Part shown: in pieces, positions 31,950 to 40,018 of the stretch | Position numbering within the stretch: position 1 is the first letter of the stretch | How the letters are laid out: each line of letters begins with the position of its first letter | Assembly: GCF_900112575.1 (NCBI RefSeq) | Contig: NZ_FOMH01000003.1 | Coordinates: forward strand, 1-64,000 | Length of the DNA stretch: 64,000 nucleotides | From: Flavobacterium phragmitis | GTDB taxonomy: Bacteria > Bacteroidota > Bacteroidia > Flavobacteriales > Flavobacteriaceae | Reading direction: 5' to 3' | Notes under the pieces: generated by a model | Told to the model about the DNA's origin: nothing | The model's input: only the letters and a program-made list of their open reading frames with translations | The model's database searches: none | Translations under genes and position numbers: made by a program

Positions 31950-32031
31950 CCTGCAAGGTTTTCAAAACCTTGTAGATTTAAATTATTAAAACTAAAAAAT
32001 AATACCTACAAGGTTTTGAAAACCTTGCAGG
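31950..32031. repeat. Inverted repeat cctgcaaggttttcaaaacctt type
   Basis: CCTGCAAGGTTTTCAAAACC is itself palindromic (AAGGTTTTCAAAACCTT) and is repeated inverted at 32011-32031 (CTACAAGGTTTTGAAAACCT). The two halves are separated by an AT-rich core. It lies between the sulfatase and the small membrane-protein gene. Confidence 0.85.
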
Positions 32032-32045
32032 ACAAACTGAATAAT

Positions 32046-32165
32046 ATGAAACGAGTAGATTATGAAATTATCGGAAAAAAGATTGTCGTGGGGATAATCT
32101 TGTTTTTAGTGCCGTTGGCCATTCTGGCTGGCGGATTAACCTTAATTAATCAATTTTTAAAATAA
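32046..32165 (+). CDS. Small single-span membrane protein, 39 residues
   Basis: ATG at 32046 to TAA at 32163-32165. The protein begins MKRVDYEIIGKKIVVGIILF, and residues about 12-32 form one hydrophobic helix (VVGIILFLVPLAILAGGLTL). It ends INQFLK. Basic residues before the helix predict the N-terminus inside. It lies 6 nt before the sterol-desaturase-like gene, within the operon, and uses normal codons, so I take it as real although short. It may assist the neighbouring membrane enzyme. No family is recognised. Confidence 0.6.
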   Translation: MKRVDYEIIGKKIVVGIILFLVPLAILAGGLTLINQFLK

Positions 32166-32171
32166 GAAATC

Positions 32172-33227
32172 ATGGCAATAGTTCAAAAAGAAAAATTAGT
32201 AAGAGACTTAACGATAAGTTTTTTCATTTATTCACTGCCTGTTGTGGCAATTTACCTTTATTTTAAACTAACTGGCGGTGCTGTAAGCGAATCACACTTA
32301 ACACTACCTCCATTCTTAGAATTTGCACAACCTGTTTTTGCCAACATCAGAACTTGGGGATTAACAGTATTTATGATCGTTTTAGGAATTATAGAATTCG
32401 CCGCAGGTTTATACGATGACGAATGGACTGGCGAAGAACGTAAAATTGACATTGTTTGTTTCTTGGCACCAAAATTACTTTTACCACCCGTAATTGCTTT
32501 TTTCAGCTTAACTGCTTTGCCGTATTTATTACCAAACGCTGCAAATGCATTATCTTGGGTTCCGTTTTGGGGAGGATTTTTCCTAATTGCAATTGCCGAT
32601 GATTTAACGCAGTATTGGTATCACAGACTCCATCATCAAGTTCCGTTTTTGTGGCGTTTTCATAGAACACACCATTCGGCTCCGTATATGGGAATGGCAA
32701 TGGCTTCTAGACAAAACTTTATTTATACGGTTTTCTTTTCTCAAATTTATTTGACTGCGACTTTAACTTATCTAGGTTTAGGGCTTCCGGCTTTATTTGT
32801 TTTAGTAATTAAAAGTTTCATTACTTTAGGCGCACACTCAAGCATTCCTTGGGATAAACCCTTTTATAAATACAAAGTATTACATCCAATTGCTTGGGTT
32901 TTAGAAAGACTGATTTCTACTCCTGCAACGCATCATGCACACCACGCAGATACGAGCGGAGATGGTGTTGGACATTTTAAAGGAAACTTCGGGAACATGT
33001 TTTTTATCTGGGATATCATTTTTGGAACGGGATTGATTACGCGTCAATATCCAAAATCATTTGGAACAAAATCATACAAACAAGAAGAATGGTACGCACA
33101 GTTTCTTTGGCCGATTTTTAAATCTAAAAAAGAAGGAAGTTCTCTTGCCGAAGGGGTATTATCACTTCCATCAAAACCAAAAGTAGTTGCTGAAGAAACT
33201 CCTGCACCAGTTTTAGAACAAGTATAA
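32172..33227 (+). CDS. Sterol desaturase / fatty-acid hydroxylase superfamily membrane protein
   Basis: Integral membrane protein of 351 residues with several hydrophobic spans (about 15-32, 58-75, 95-118, 125-140, 190-215). The di-iron histidine clusters are in YWYHRLHHQVPFLWRFHRTHH (shown in part: HRLHH and HRTHH) and TPATHHAHHADTSGDGVGH. These match the HxxHH-type patterns of sterol desaturases and alkylglycerol monooxygenases. It uses O2 to hydroxylate or desaturate a lipid. In a sulfatase locus it could act on a sulfated steroid or lipid, or on the released alcohol; this is speculation. The C-terminus (from about 310) is a Lys/Pro/Glu-rich tail. Confidence 0.88.
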   Translation: MAIVQKEKLVRDLTISFFIYSLPVVAIYLYFKLTGGAVSESHLTLPPFLEFAQPVFANIRTWGLTVFMIVLGIIEFAAGLYDDEWTGEERKIDIVCFLAPKLLLPPVIAFFSLTALPYLLPNAANALSWVPFWGGFFLIAIADDLTQYWYHRLHHQVPFLWRFHRTHHSAPYMGMAMASRQNFIYTVFFSQIYLTATLTYLGLGLPALFVLVIKSFITLGAHSSIPWDKPFYKYKVLHPIAWVLERLISTPATHHAHHADTSGDGVGHFKGNFGNMFFIWDIIFGTGLITRQYPKSFGTKSYKQEEWYAQFLWPIFKSKKEGSSLAEGVLSLPSKPKVVAEETPAPVLEQV

Positions 33228-33238
33228 TATTTCCGGAT

Positions 33239-33955
33239 ATGAAAAATCAAATCTTAAAAACCAGTTTAACAGCAATTGCCTTTTTATGGGCGATTGCTGT
33301 CTTTTCGCAAAATGAAAGTCATAATTCATTATCTTTAGATTCCTTTTATTCTAAAATAAAAAGCCAAAAGAATCCACAGATTGTTGATGCGAGAACTCCT
33401 GAAGAATTTGCCCTAAATCATATTGAAGGCGCTGTCAATTTTAATCTTCAATCTGAAAATTACGATCAGCATATCGCTAAACTAGATAAGTCTAAGCCTG
33501 TTTTTATTTATTCCATCGGTGCCGGCAGAAGTGTTGCTCTAGAAAAAGAATTACTAAAAAACGGATTTGCTGAAGCTTATAGCTTAGAAGGTGGCATTGC
33601 AAATTGGATTGGAAATGGAAAACCTTTTTATTCTAATCTGAAAAGTAAATTGTCTTTAGCAGAATTCAATAAAATTATTGCTTCGAACAAAAATGTTTTG
33701 GTTGATATTGGTTCGAAATATTGTGGGCCATGTAAAAAAGTAAAACCTATTCTGGAAACGATTCGAACAGAATACGGTTCGAATTTAAAAATCGTAGAAA
33801 TTGAACTCGAAGATAGTCCGCAGGTTATTGCCGATTTAAAAACGGTAAAAGTTTTTCCAACTTTAATTCTATATGAAAACGGAAAAATTATTTTTAAGAA
33901 GGAAGGGATTAGTGATTTGAAAAATGAGGTTGATATTGCATTGGCTTCGAAGTAA
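33239..33955 (+). CDS. Secreted rhodanese-thioredoxin fusion, rhodanese cysteine missing
   Basis: Protein of 238 residues. A signal peptide ends near VFSQ (residue 24). Residues about 30-130 are rhodanese-like (QIVDARTPEEFALNHIEGAV; LEGGIANWIGNGKPF). The active-site loop reads FIYSIGAGRSVA, with Ser92 where the persulfide Cys would be, so sulfur transfer is unlikely. Residues about 135-238 are a thioredoxin domain with Cys162-Gly-Pro-Cys165 (KYCGPCKKVKPI) and VFPTLILYENGKI. It should be a periplasmic dithiol/disulfide protein. It follows the desaturase gene by 11 nt. A role in keeping locus proteins reduced, or in handling sulfur, is possible. Confidence 0.85.
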   Translation: MKNQILKTSLTAIAFLWAIAVFSQNESHNSLSLDSFYSKIKSQKNPQIVDARTPEEFALNHIEGAVNFNLQSENYDQHIAKLDKSKPVFIYSIGAGRSVALEKELLKNGFAEAYSLEGGIANWIGNGKPFYSNLKSKLSLAEFNKIIASNKNVLVDIGSKYCGPCKKVKPILETIRTEYGSNLKIVEIELEDSPQVIADLKTVKVFPTLILYENGKIIFKKEGISDLKNEVDIALASK

Positions 33956-33973
33956 CATTTTTAAACCACATTG

Positions 33974-34208
33974 TTTGTCAGGCTGAGCGAAGTCGAAGCC
34001 CCACAATGAACTCCGCAAAGAAAATCGCTAACAGTTTGTCATTTCGAGGAACGAGAAATCACACTAGTAATTCGACAAAGATTGGCGACATTCTGTGCGG
34101 AGCTTCTTGTGTGATTTACTTCGCCTGTTCGCTATCGCTCGGGTCTCCTTCGTCAAAATGACAAATAATACGTACACAAAATGAGAAAGACGCACTGCTA
34201 TGCCTCTC
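33974..34208. repeat. Composite of palindromic elements (types B, A copy 4 and C)
   Basis: A half type-B element (GTCAGGCTGAGCGAAGTCGAAG, 33976-34000) is followed by type A copy 4 (34035-34165). The left arm of copy 4 is TTTGTCATTTCGAGGAACGA. Its right arm is broken by an inserted GCGATAGC-rich piece before AAAATGACAAA. A decayed type-C piece (AGACGCACTGCTATGCCTCTC) ends the run. No gene lies in 33956-34246. Confidence 0.8.
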
Positions 34209-34246
34209 TACAATAAAACCTTTGTCTAAAAACAACTTACCAAACT

Positions 34247-35866
34247 ATGGCAAACTATAAAAAAATAACCAAAATTGTTACCCCTATTTTAATAGTGCTT
34301 TTCATTCTGGCAGCTTTTCTTTTCTGGCCAATTAATACCGATGGTACTTTAGTCAAAGAAAATCAGAAATTGGCAGAAGGTAAAAAAGAATTTTTAGCAT
34401 CAAAACCAAAATCTGATTCACTAGGAAAAAAGACCAATATCATTATTTTACTTGCAGATGATTTAGGTAAATATGATATTTCTCTTTACGGCGGAAAATC
34501 GACAGCAACACCACAGATTGATTCTTTGGCCGCCTCGGGAGTTACTTTTACTGATGGTTACGCCTCTGCAGCTATCTGTTCTCCATCTCGCGCTGGATTA
34601 ATCACGGGAAGATATCAGGAGCGTTTTGGACATGAATATCAGCCCGGAGATCGTTATCCGAAAAATAATCTGGAATATTATGCTTTTAAATATTTACTGA
34701 ATACCAATGATTGGAGATTAAACGACAAAATCGAATATCCAAACGAGGCTTCTATCAAAACACAAGGGCTTCCGAAATCTGAAATTACTTTTGCTGATTT
34801 AGCCAAAAGACAAGGTTACGCAACAGGAATTATTGGTAAATGGCATTTAGGTCACAACAAAGGATTTTTTCCTCTAGACCGTGGTTTCGATTATCATTAC
34901 GGATTTTATCAGGCGTTCTCCTTGTATGTTCCAGAAGATGACAATCCGGATATTATCAATCATCATCATAAAGATTTTACAGATAAAATGATTTGGGGAA
35001 AAGGACGTGTTGGAATCGGACAAATTCGTCGTGACACTACTATTATTGACGAAAAAGCGTATTTAACCGAAAAATTTGCCGAAGAAGCTGAAGCTTTCAT
35101 CGATAAGAATAAAAACAAACCCTTCTTGCTTTATATTCCGTTCAACGCACCACATACGCCATTTCAGGTTCGTAAAAAATATTACGATCGTTTTCCGAAT
35201 GTAAAAGACGAAAACAAACGCGTTTATTTTGCCATGATCAGCGCTTTGGATGATGCGATTGGAAGAATTAGAGAAAAAGTAAAAAAAGAAGGTCTTGAAG
35301 ACAATACCTTAATCATTTTTGCCAGCGATAATGGCGGTGCCGATTATACTTTTGCTACCACAAATGCTCCGTTAAAAGGCGGTAAATTTTCACATTTTGA
35401 AGGCGGAATCAATGTTCCGTTTGCACTTTCGTGGAAAGGAAAAATCAAACCTCATACGGTTTACAAACAACCTGTAAGCACTTTAGATTTTTTTACCACC
35501 ATCGCAGCAGCGATTGGTTCAGATTTACCAAAAGACAGAGTTTATGATGGAGTTGATTTAGTCAAAACTGTCAACGAAAATAAGGTCGCGCACAAAGATT
35601 TATACTGGCGTTCCGGCGATGCAAAAGCTATTCGAAGCGGTGACTGGAAATTGGTCATTAGCGGAAAAACACATGAAAAATGGCTTTATAATCTTGCTTC
35701 AGATAAATTTGAAAAAACAGACCTCTCACAAAAAAATCCTGAAAAGGTAAAAGAATTACAAACTGCGCTTCAAATTTGGGAAAAAGGATTAATCAAACCG
35801 CTTTGGCCAAACTTGACCTATTATGAATTCAACTTTGGAAAACAGAAGTACTTTGTTGATTTGTAA
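34247..35866 (+). CDS. Type I sulfatase with N-terminal membrane anchor
   Basis: Protein of 539 residues. Residues about 11-28 form a hydrophobic helix (VTPILIVLFILAAFLFW) without a clear cleavage site, suggesting anchoring to the inner membrane with the enzyme outside. IILLADDLGKYDISLYGG gives Asp71/Asp72; the formylglycine site is Cys111 in AICSPSRAGLITGRYQER. GIIGKWHLGHN and FDYHYGF follow, and ASDNGGADY carries late metal ligands. It hydrolyses sulfate monoesters after formylglycine maturation. Its overall pattern resembles carbohydrate or aryl sulfatases of Bacteroidota. The substrate is not known. Confidence 0.93.
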   Translation: MANYKKITKIVTPILIVLFILAAFLFWPINTDGTLVKENQKLAEGKKEFLASKPKSDSLGKKTNIIILLADDLGKYDISLYGGKSTATPQIDSLAASGVTFTDGYASAAICSPSRAGLITGRYQERFGHEYQPGDRYPKNNLEYYAFKYLLNTNDWRLNDKIEYPNEASIKTQGLPKSEITFADLAKRQGYATGIIGKWHLGHNKGFFPLDRGFDYHYGFYQAFSLYVPEDDNPDIINHHHKDFTDKMIWGKGRVGIGQIRRDTTIIDEKAYLTEKFAEEAEAFIDKNKNKPFLLYIPFNAPHTPFQVRKKYYDRFPNVKDENKRVYFAMISALDDAIGRIREKVKKEGLEDNTLIIFASDNGGADYTFATTNAPLKGGKFSHFEGGINVPFALSWKGKIKPHTVYKQPVSTLDFFTTIAAAIGSDLPKDRVYDGVDLVKTVNENKVAHKDLYWRSGDAKAIRSGDWKLVISGKTHEKWLYNLASDKFEKTDLSQKNPEKVKELQTALQIWEKGLIKPLWPNLTYYEFNFGKQKYFVDL

Positions 35867-35904
35867 TCTACAGAAGAAACCTGTCAGGTTTAATTTCAAA
35901 AACC

Positions 35905-36032
35905 AATTGCCTCCAGCTTTAGCTGGAGGTATAAAATTTCAACACACCGAAGGCTTTAGCCAAATTTATTATTCGGCTAAAGCCTTTTCTATATTCACAA
36001 AACTTCACCTCCAGCTAAAGCTGGAGGCAATT
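35905..36032. repeat. Nested palindrome with cctccagctttagctggagg arms
   Basis: AATTGCCTCCAGCTTTAGCTGGAGG at the left is answered by CCTCCAGCTAAAGCTGGAGGCAATT at the right; each arm is also a small palindrome. Between them GAAGGCTTTAGCC pairs with GGCTAAAGCCTT. It lies between the second sulfatase and the chimeric gene and is another repeat type of this genome, possibly mobile. Confidence 0.88.
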
Positions 36033-36057
36033 GAAAATAAAACTCTTTAAATAAAAA

Positions 36058-37818
36058 ATGTCAACCTCAACAAAATTTACCATTCACGAAGACTGGACTG
36101 TCGTTATTCTCGGTTTTCTTATTATTGGAATCTCTCTTTTTATTTTTCTGCCAGAAGTTCCTGTTTTCAAATGGACAAATGGAAACGATTTAATTTTCAA
36201 TGTATTCGAAATCAAAAACCTTCAACATATTGGTTTCCAATTTATTTATTTTCTTCTAATTGGAAGTATCGGAACTATTTTAGTTGGAAAATCAGTCAAA
36301 AACTTCATCCTTGGATTTCCAATAATTTATCTCTTAACTATAATCGCTTTAATTCTTGCTGGAAATACAGAAGTTAAAGCACTAAATCTAGAAGCTGTAA
36401 TTTTCAGTTTAGTAATCGGATTATTAATTGGCAACTTTTTCAAACTTCCAAAATGGTTTCGCTCTGCTCTATCAACTGAACTTTTTGTCAAAATCGGATT
36501 GGTTTTGCTGGGAACAAGCGTTATTTTTTCCGATATTTTAAAGGCAGGTTCATTGGGCTTAATTCAGGCATTGGTGGTTGTTTTATCTCAGGCACAATGG
36601 CCGAACCAGAGAGGTTTTGATAAATTTTATGGAATCTTAAAAGGTGCTGCTAATTACTTTGATACGAAACCGCTTCCTTTCGGAAAAACGCCTTATCCTG
36701 TAAAAATGATCCGCAATAATGAAGAACTGCATCCGAAAGACGATTCGTACTATTTTACAGATGAAATTGGAAACAATGCGGTTACTTTCTTAGACGAACA
36801 AAATAAAGAAAACAAACCTTTCTTTTTGTACTTAGCTTTTACTGCTCCGCACTGGCCATTGCAGGCAAAACCAGTTGATATTGCAAAATACAGAGGGAAA
36901 TTTGACGAAGGCTGGGATGCTTTAAGAGAAAAAAGAATCAAAAAGTTAAGAGAAAACGGAATCTTACTGCCAAATCAGACAATTGCTCCAAGAGATCCTG
37001 AAGTACCGGAATGGGATAAACCAACGTATGACGAAAAACAATTCTGGAAAGCCAAAATGGAAGTTTATGCCGCAATGGTAGATAACATGGACCAAAACGT
37101 TGGGAAAGTTTTAGACAAACTAAAAGCTTTAAAGAAAGACAAAAACACTTTAATCATTTTTATTGCTGATAATGGTGCTCAAGGTGGATTCAATACGTAC
37201 AATCCGTTAAGAAGAGGTTTAGTTCGTAACGATGGTCCTGTAGGCTCTTCTGGTTCTTTTGACTATCAGGAACAAAACTGGGCTTATTTGTCTAATACGC
37301 CATTACAGGACTATAAAAACAATATGCACGAAGGCGGTTTCAGTTCTCCGTTTATTGCCTGGTATCCATCCAAAATAAAAGCAGGAAGAATCGATAAAGG
37401 AACTGGACATATTATTGACCTTGCTCCTACTTTTTATGAATTGGCCGGAATTGAATATCCTAAAAACTTAAATGGCGTAAATTCTAATCCGCTTCCGGGT
37501 AAAAGTTTATTGCCTGTTTTATTTGACAATGCATCAGAAGTAAACCGTGGTGCGCCATTATTCTGGGAAAGAGCGGGAAACAGAGCAGTAAGAGAAGGAA
37601 AATGGAAATTGGTTTCTATTTATCCATCATACCAATGGGAACTTTACGATCTTGAAGCAGACCGTGGAGAAACAACCAACGTTGCGGCTCAAAACCCAGG
37701 AATTGTAAATGATCTTTCGGCAAAATATTTTGACTGGGCAGATAAAACAGGAGTGGTGGAATACAGCAAATTCAAACAAAAAAATGAATTGATTCCAGGT
37801 GCTGCTCCAAAAAAATAA
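36058..37818 (+). CDS. Chimera: N-terminal half of a YeiH-type exporter joined in frame to a sulfatase lacking its catalytic N-terminus
   Basis: A continuous 586-residue frame with two unrelated halves. Residues 1-178 are hydrophobic, with about five to six spans (VVILGFLIIGISLFIFLP; VIFSLVIGLLIGNFFKLPKW; LFVKIGLVLLGTSVIFSDIL; GLIQALVVV), and match the start of YeiH/UPF0324 putative sulfate exporters. At about residue 179 (nt 36592) it changes abruptly to QWPNQRGFDKFYGILKGAAN. From there to the end it is an arylsulfatase without the DD metal site and without the C-x-P-x-R formylglycine site. A deletion joining an exporter gene to a sulfatase gene explains this. Sulfatase activity is not expected. 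An assembly error is the alternative. Confidence 0.85.
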   Translation: MSTSTKFTIHEDWTVVILGFLIIGISLFIFLPEVPVFKWTNGNDLIFNVFEIKNLQHIGFQFIYFLLIGSIGTILVGKSVKNFILGFPIIYLLTIIALILAGNTEVKALNLEAVIFSLVIGLLIGNFFKLPKWFRSALSTELFVKIGLVLLGTSVIFSDILKAGSLGLIQALVVVLSQAQWPNQRGFDKFYGILKGAANYFDTKPLPFGKTPYPVKMIRNNEELHPKDDSYYFTDEIGNNAVTFLDEQNKENKPFFLYLAFTAPHWPLQAKPVDIAKYRGKFDEGWDALREKRIKKLRENGILLPNQTIAPRDPEVPEWDKPTYDEKQFWKAKMEVYAAMVDNMDQNVGKVLDKLKALKKDKNTLIIFIADNGAQGGFNTYNPLRRGLVRNDGPVGSSGSFDYQEQNWAYLSNTPLQDYKNNMHEGGFSSPFIAWYPSKIKAGRIDKGTGHIIDLAPTFYELAGIEYPKNLNGVNSNPLPGKSLLPVLFDNASEVNRGAPLFWERAGNRAVREGKWKLVSIYPSYQWELYDLEADRGETTNVAAQNPGIVNDLSAKYFDWADKTGVVEYSKFKQKNELIPGAAPKK

Positions 37819-37851
37819 TTACTTTTTTTGATATTTTTAGTAATTATGACG

Positions 37852-37885
37852 AAAAGCGATTGTTATTTAGAACAATCGCTTTTTA
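37852..37885 (+). terminator. Terminator of the sulfatase locus
   Basis: AAAAGCGATTGTT with AACAATCGCTTTT is a perfect 13-bp stem around ATTTAG, with Ts in the right arm. It lies 34 bp after the chimeric gene. Confidence 0.88.
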
Positions 37886-37926
37886 AAACAAAAAAATGGT
37901 CTACAAGCCAAATGTTCTTATGAACA

Positions 37927-37965
37927 AAAAGGGCTGTCTCAAAAGTTTGGACAGCCCTTTTCTAT
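37927..37965 (-). terminator. Terminator of the ornithine aminotransferase gene
   Basis: AAAAGGGCTGTC and GACAGCCCTTTT form a 12-bp stem. On the minus strand the stem is followed by TTTTTGTTC, right for ending the rocD transcript; it may act on both strands. Confidence 0.85.
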
Positions 37966-37984
37966 TTTAAATCTCTAAAGAAAA

Positions 37985-39235
37985 TTATCTAAAATCATTC
38001 AAAGATTTCTCGATAATTTCAAGGCATTCATTAATTTGTTCCTCCGTCATAACCAACGGTGGTGCTAATCTTATTTTATTTCCATGTGTTGGTTTTGCCA
38101 ATAATCCGTTGTCTCTAAATTTCAAGCAGATTTCCCAAGCTAGATCTGATTCTTCGTTTGTATTGATTACAATTGCATTTAAAAGACCTTTTCCGCGAAC
38201 CAGCGTAATCAAATCATTTTTGGCAGCAATTTTATTTAATCCTTCTCTTAAGATAACACCAAGACGTTCTGCATTTTCAGCCAGTTTTTCGTCCTTAATT
38301 ACTTCAAGAGCTGCAATTGCAACCGCAGCCGCAACAGGATTTCCTCCAAAAGTAGATCCGTGCTGGCCTGGTTTAATTACATTCATTATTTCGTCATTGC
38401 ATAGAACCGCAGAAACTGGATATACTCCACCAGAAATTGCTTTTCCTAAAATCAAGACATCAGGCTGAACGTTTTCGTGATGAACAGCCAATAATTTTCC
38501 TGTACGGGCAATTCCTGTCTGAACTTCATCAGCAATAAACAATACATTATGCTTTTCGCAAAGTGCTTTCGCTTTTGCTAAATACCCTTCAGACGGAACA
38601 TAAACTCCTGCTTCTCCCTGAATTGGTTCTACTAAAAATCCAGCAATATTTTTTGACGAATTTAAAGCGTTTTCAAGTGCTTCCAGATTATCGTATTCAA
38701 TTTTAATGAAACCGTCTGTAAAAGGTCCGAAGTTTTTACGTGCCGTTTCATCGTTTGAAAATGAAATAATAGTAGTGGTTCTTCCGTGAAAGTTATTTTC
38801 GCAAACAATAATCTGCGCTTGGTTTTCTGGAATTCCTTTTACTTCATACGCCCATTTTCTAGAAATTTTTAATGCTGTTTCAACTGCTTCAGCACCTGTA
38901 TTCATTGGAAGAACTTTATCAAAACCGAAATAGTTCGTTACATATTCTTCGTAGTTTCCTAATTTATCATTGTAAAAAGCACGGGAAGTCAAAGTCAGTT
39001 TTTGTGCTTGCTCTACCATTGCATTTACAATTTTTGGATGACAATGACCTTGATTTACCGCAGAATAAGCCGATAAAAAGTCATAGTATTTTTTGCCGTC
39101 CACATCCCAAACGTATACTCCTTCTCCACGTTCTAAAACTACTGGAAGTGGATGGTAATTGTGAGCTCCGTATTTATTCTCTTTTTCAATCAAAACTTCT
39201 GATTTTGACGAAAGTGCTTTTTCTGTTCTAATCAT
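37985..39235 (-). CDS. rocD: Ornithine aminotransferase
   Basis: PLP enzyme of 416 residues that converts ornithine and 2-oxoglutarate to glutamate semialdehyde and glutamate. It has the marks of class III aminotransferases: [20 protein letters not shown] near 48, [17 protein letters not shown] near 117, [14 protein letters not shown] near 150, [14 protein letters not shown] near 237 and the PLP lysine in [15 protein letters not shown] near 265. [20 protein letters not shown] near the start is typical of RocD. It diverges from an Lrp/AsnC-type regulator gene, with a candidate operator between. Arginine/ornithine catabolism is the likely context. Confidence 0.95.
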   Translation of the reverse strand: MIRTEKALSSKSEVLIEKENKYGAHNYHPLPVVLERGEGVYVWDVDGKKYYDFLSAYSAVNQGHCHPKIVNAMVEQAQKLTLTSRAFYNDKLGNYEEYVTNYFGFDKVLPMNTGAEAVETALKISRKWAYEVKGIPENQAQIIVCENNFHGRTTTIISFSNDETARKNFGPFTDGFIKIEYDNLEALENALNSSKNIAGFLVEPIQGEAGVYVPSEGYLAKAKALCEKHNVLFIADEVQTGIARTGKLLAVHHENVQPDVLILGKAISGGVYPVSAVLCNDEIMNVIKPGQHGSTFGGNPVAAAVAIAALEVIKDEKLAENAERLGVILREGLNKIAAKNDLITLVRGKGLLNAIVINTNEESDLAWEICLKFRDNGLLAKPTHGNKIRLAPPLVMTEEQINECLEIIEKSLNDFR

Positions 39236-39254
39236 AATCTGCTTTTTATTTTTA

Positions 39255-39331
39255 CAAAAATATTAAAATTTAAATTACAAACAGCTTGAAAATTAAGTTT
39301 TGACTTAAAAATAACAATATTTGAGTCAAAA
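39255..39331. promoter_or_regulatory. rocD promoter and candidate Lrp-type operator
   Basis: On the minus strand TATTTTTG (39255-39262 in plus coordinates) is a good TAnnTTTG box, 20 bp before the rocD ATG. Upstream of it TTTTGACT (39298-39305) and AGTCAAAA (39324-39331) are perfect inverted arms separated by 18 bases, together about three helical turns. The site lies between the divergent rocD and lrp-type genes. Confidence 0.6.
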
Positions 39332-39458
39332 TTTATATTTTAAAACAAATAAAAAGAAAATATTTATTTAGACAGAAACAGTAATTTGTGATTAATAATT
39401 AAAAAAAATGGTTACTTTTATACATCATCAACAACTGAAATTTAAAGATTTTTATTGA

Positions 39459-39911
39459 ATGGATTTATTAGACGAATTTGATATCAGTATTATTAAAGAA
39501 TTAGAAAAAGATGGCAGAATGGCTTTTTCTGCTATTGCTACTAATTTGAAAATATCAAATACAATGGTGCATCAGCGCATCAACCGAATGATCGAACAAG
39601 GCGTAATCGGTGGCATAAAACCGATTATTCAAGAAAAGAAAATTGGGTACGACTGGGCTTCTTTTACGGGGCTTACATTAAACAAAGATTCTGATTCTGA
39701 AAGAATTATTGAAGCACTTAAAGAAATTCCTGAAATTACAGAATGTTATTATGTAACGGGTTCGTTTACTTTATACATTAAAATCATTGCCAAAAATCAC
39801 GAACATATGCGTCGTATTCTTTATGAAAAAATTGATGGAATTCCCGGTATTGACAAAACCGATTCGATAGTAGAATTAGGTTGCGCTTTTAAAAGAAATA
39901 TATCTTTATAA
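39459..39911 (+). CDS. Lrp/AsnC-family transcriptional regulator
   Basis: Protein of 150 residues. The N-terminal winged helix-turn-helix is at about 5-60 (LDEFDISIIKELEKDGRMAF; SAIATNLKISNTMVHQRINR) and the RAM ligand/oligomer domain at about 68-145 (YDWASFTGLTLNKDSDSE; ITECYYVTGSFTLYIKIIAK). Regulators of this kind bind amino acids. The divergent ornithine aminotransferase gene suggests it responds to ornithine, arginine or a related amino acid and controls rocD, in the manner known for similar Lrp-type pairs. A strong terminator follows. Confidence 0.93.
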   Translation: MDLLDEFDISIIKELEKDGRMAFSAIATNLKISNTMVHQRINRMIEQGVIGGIKPIIQEKKIGYDWASFTGLTLNKDSDSERIIEALKEIPEITECYYVTGSFTLYIKIIAKNHEHMRRILYEKIDGIPGIDKTDSIVELGCAFKRNISL

Positions 39912-39944
39912 AACTACATTCTCCGCACGAGAATAATCGTTATA

Positions 39945-39976
39945 AACCTCACAAGAATTTACTTGTGAGGTTTTTT
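39945..39976 (+). terminator. Terminator of the lrp-type gene
   Basis: AAACCTCACAAG and CTTGTGAGGTTT are perfect 12-bp arms around AATTTA, followed by TTTTG. It lies 34 bp after the stop. Confidence 0.9.
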
Positions 39977-40018
39977 TGTAACATATTATTTCTGATATTT
40001 GTTAAAAATTGTAGAAAA

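Noticed and set aside
36750..36941. Short minus-strand frames inside the chimeric gene and other long genes
   Set aside because: Shadows of well-supported genes with no promoter or family marks.
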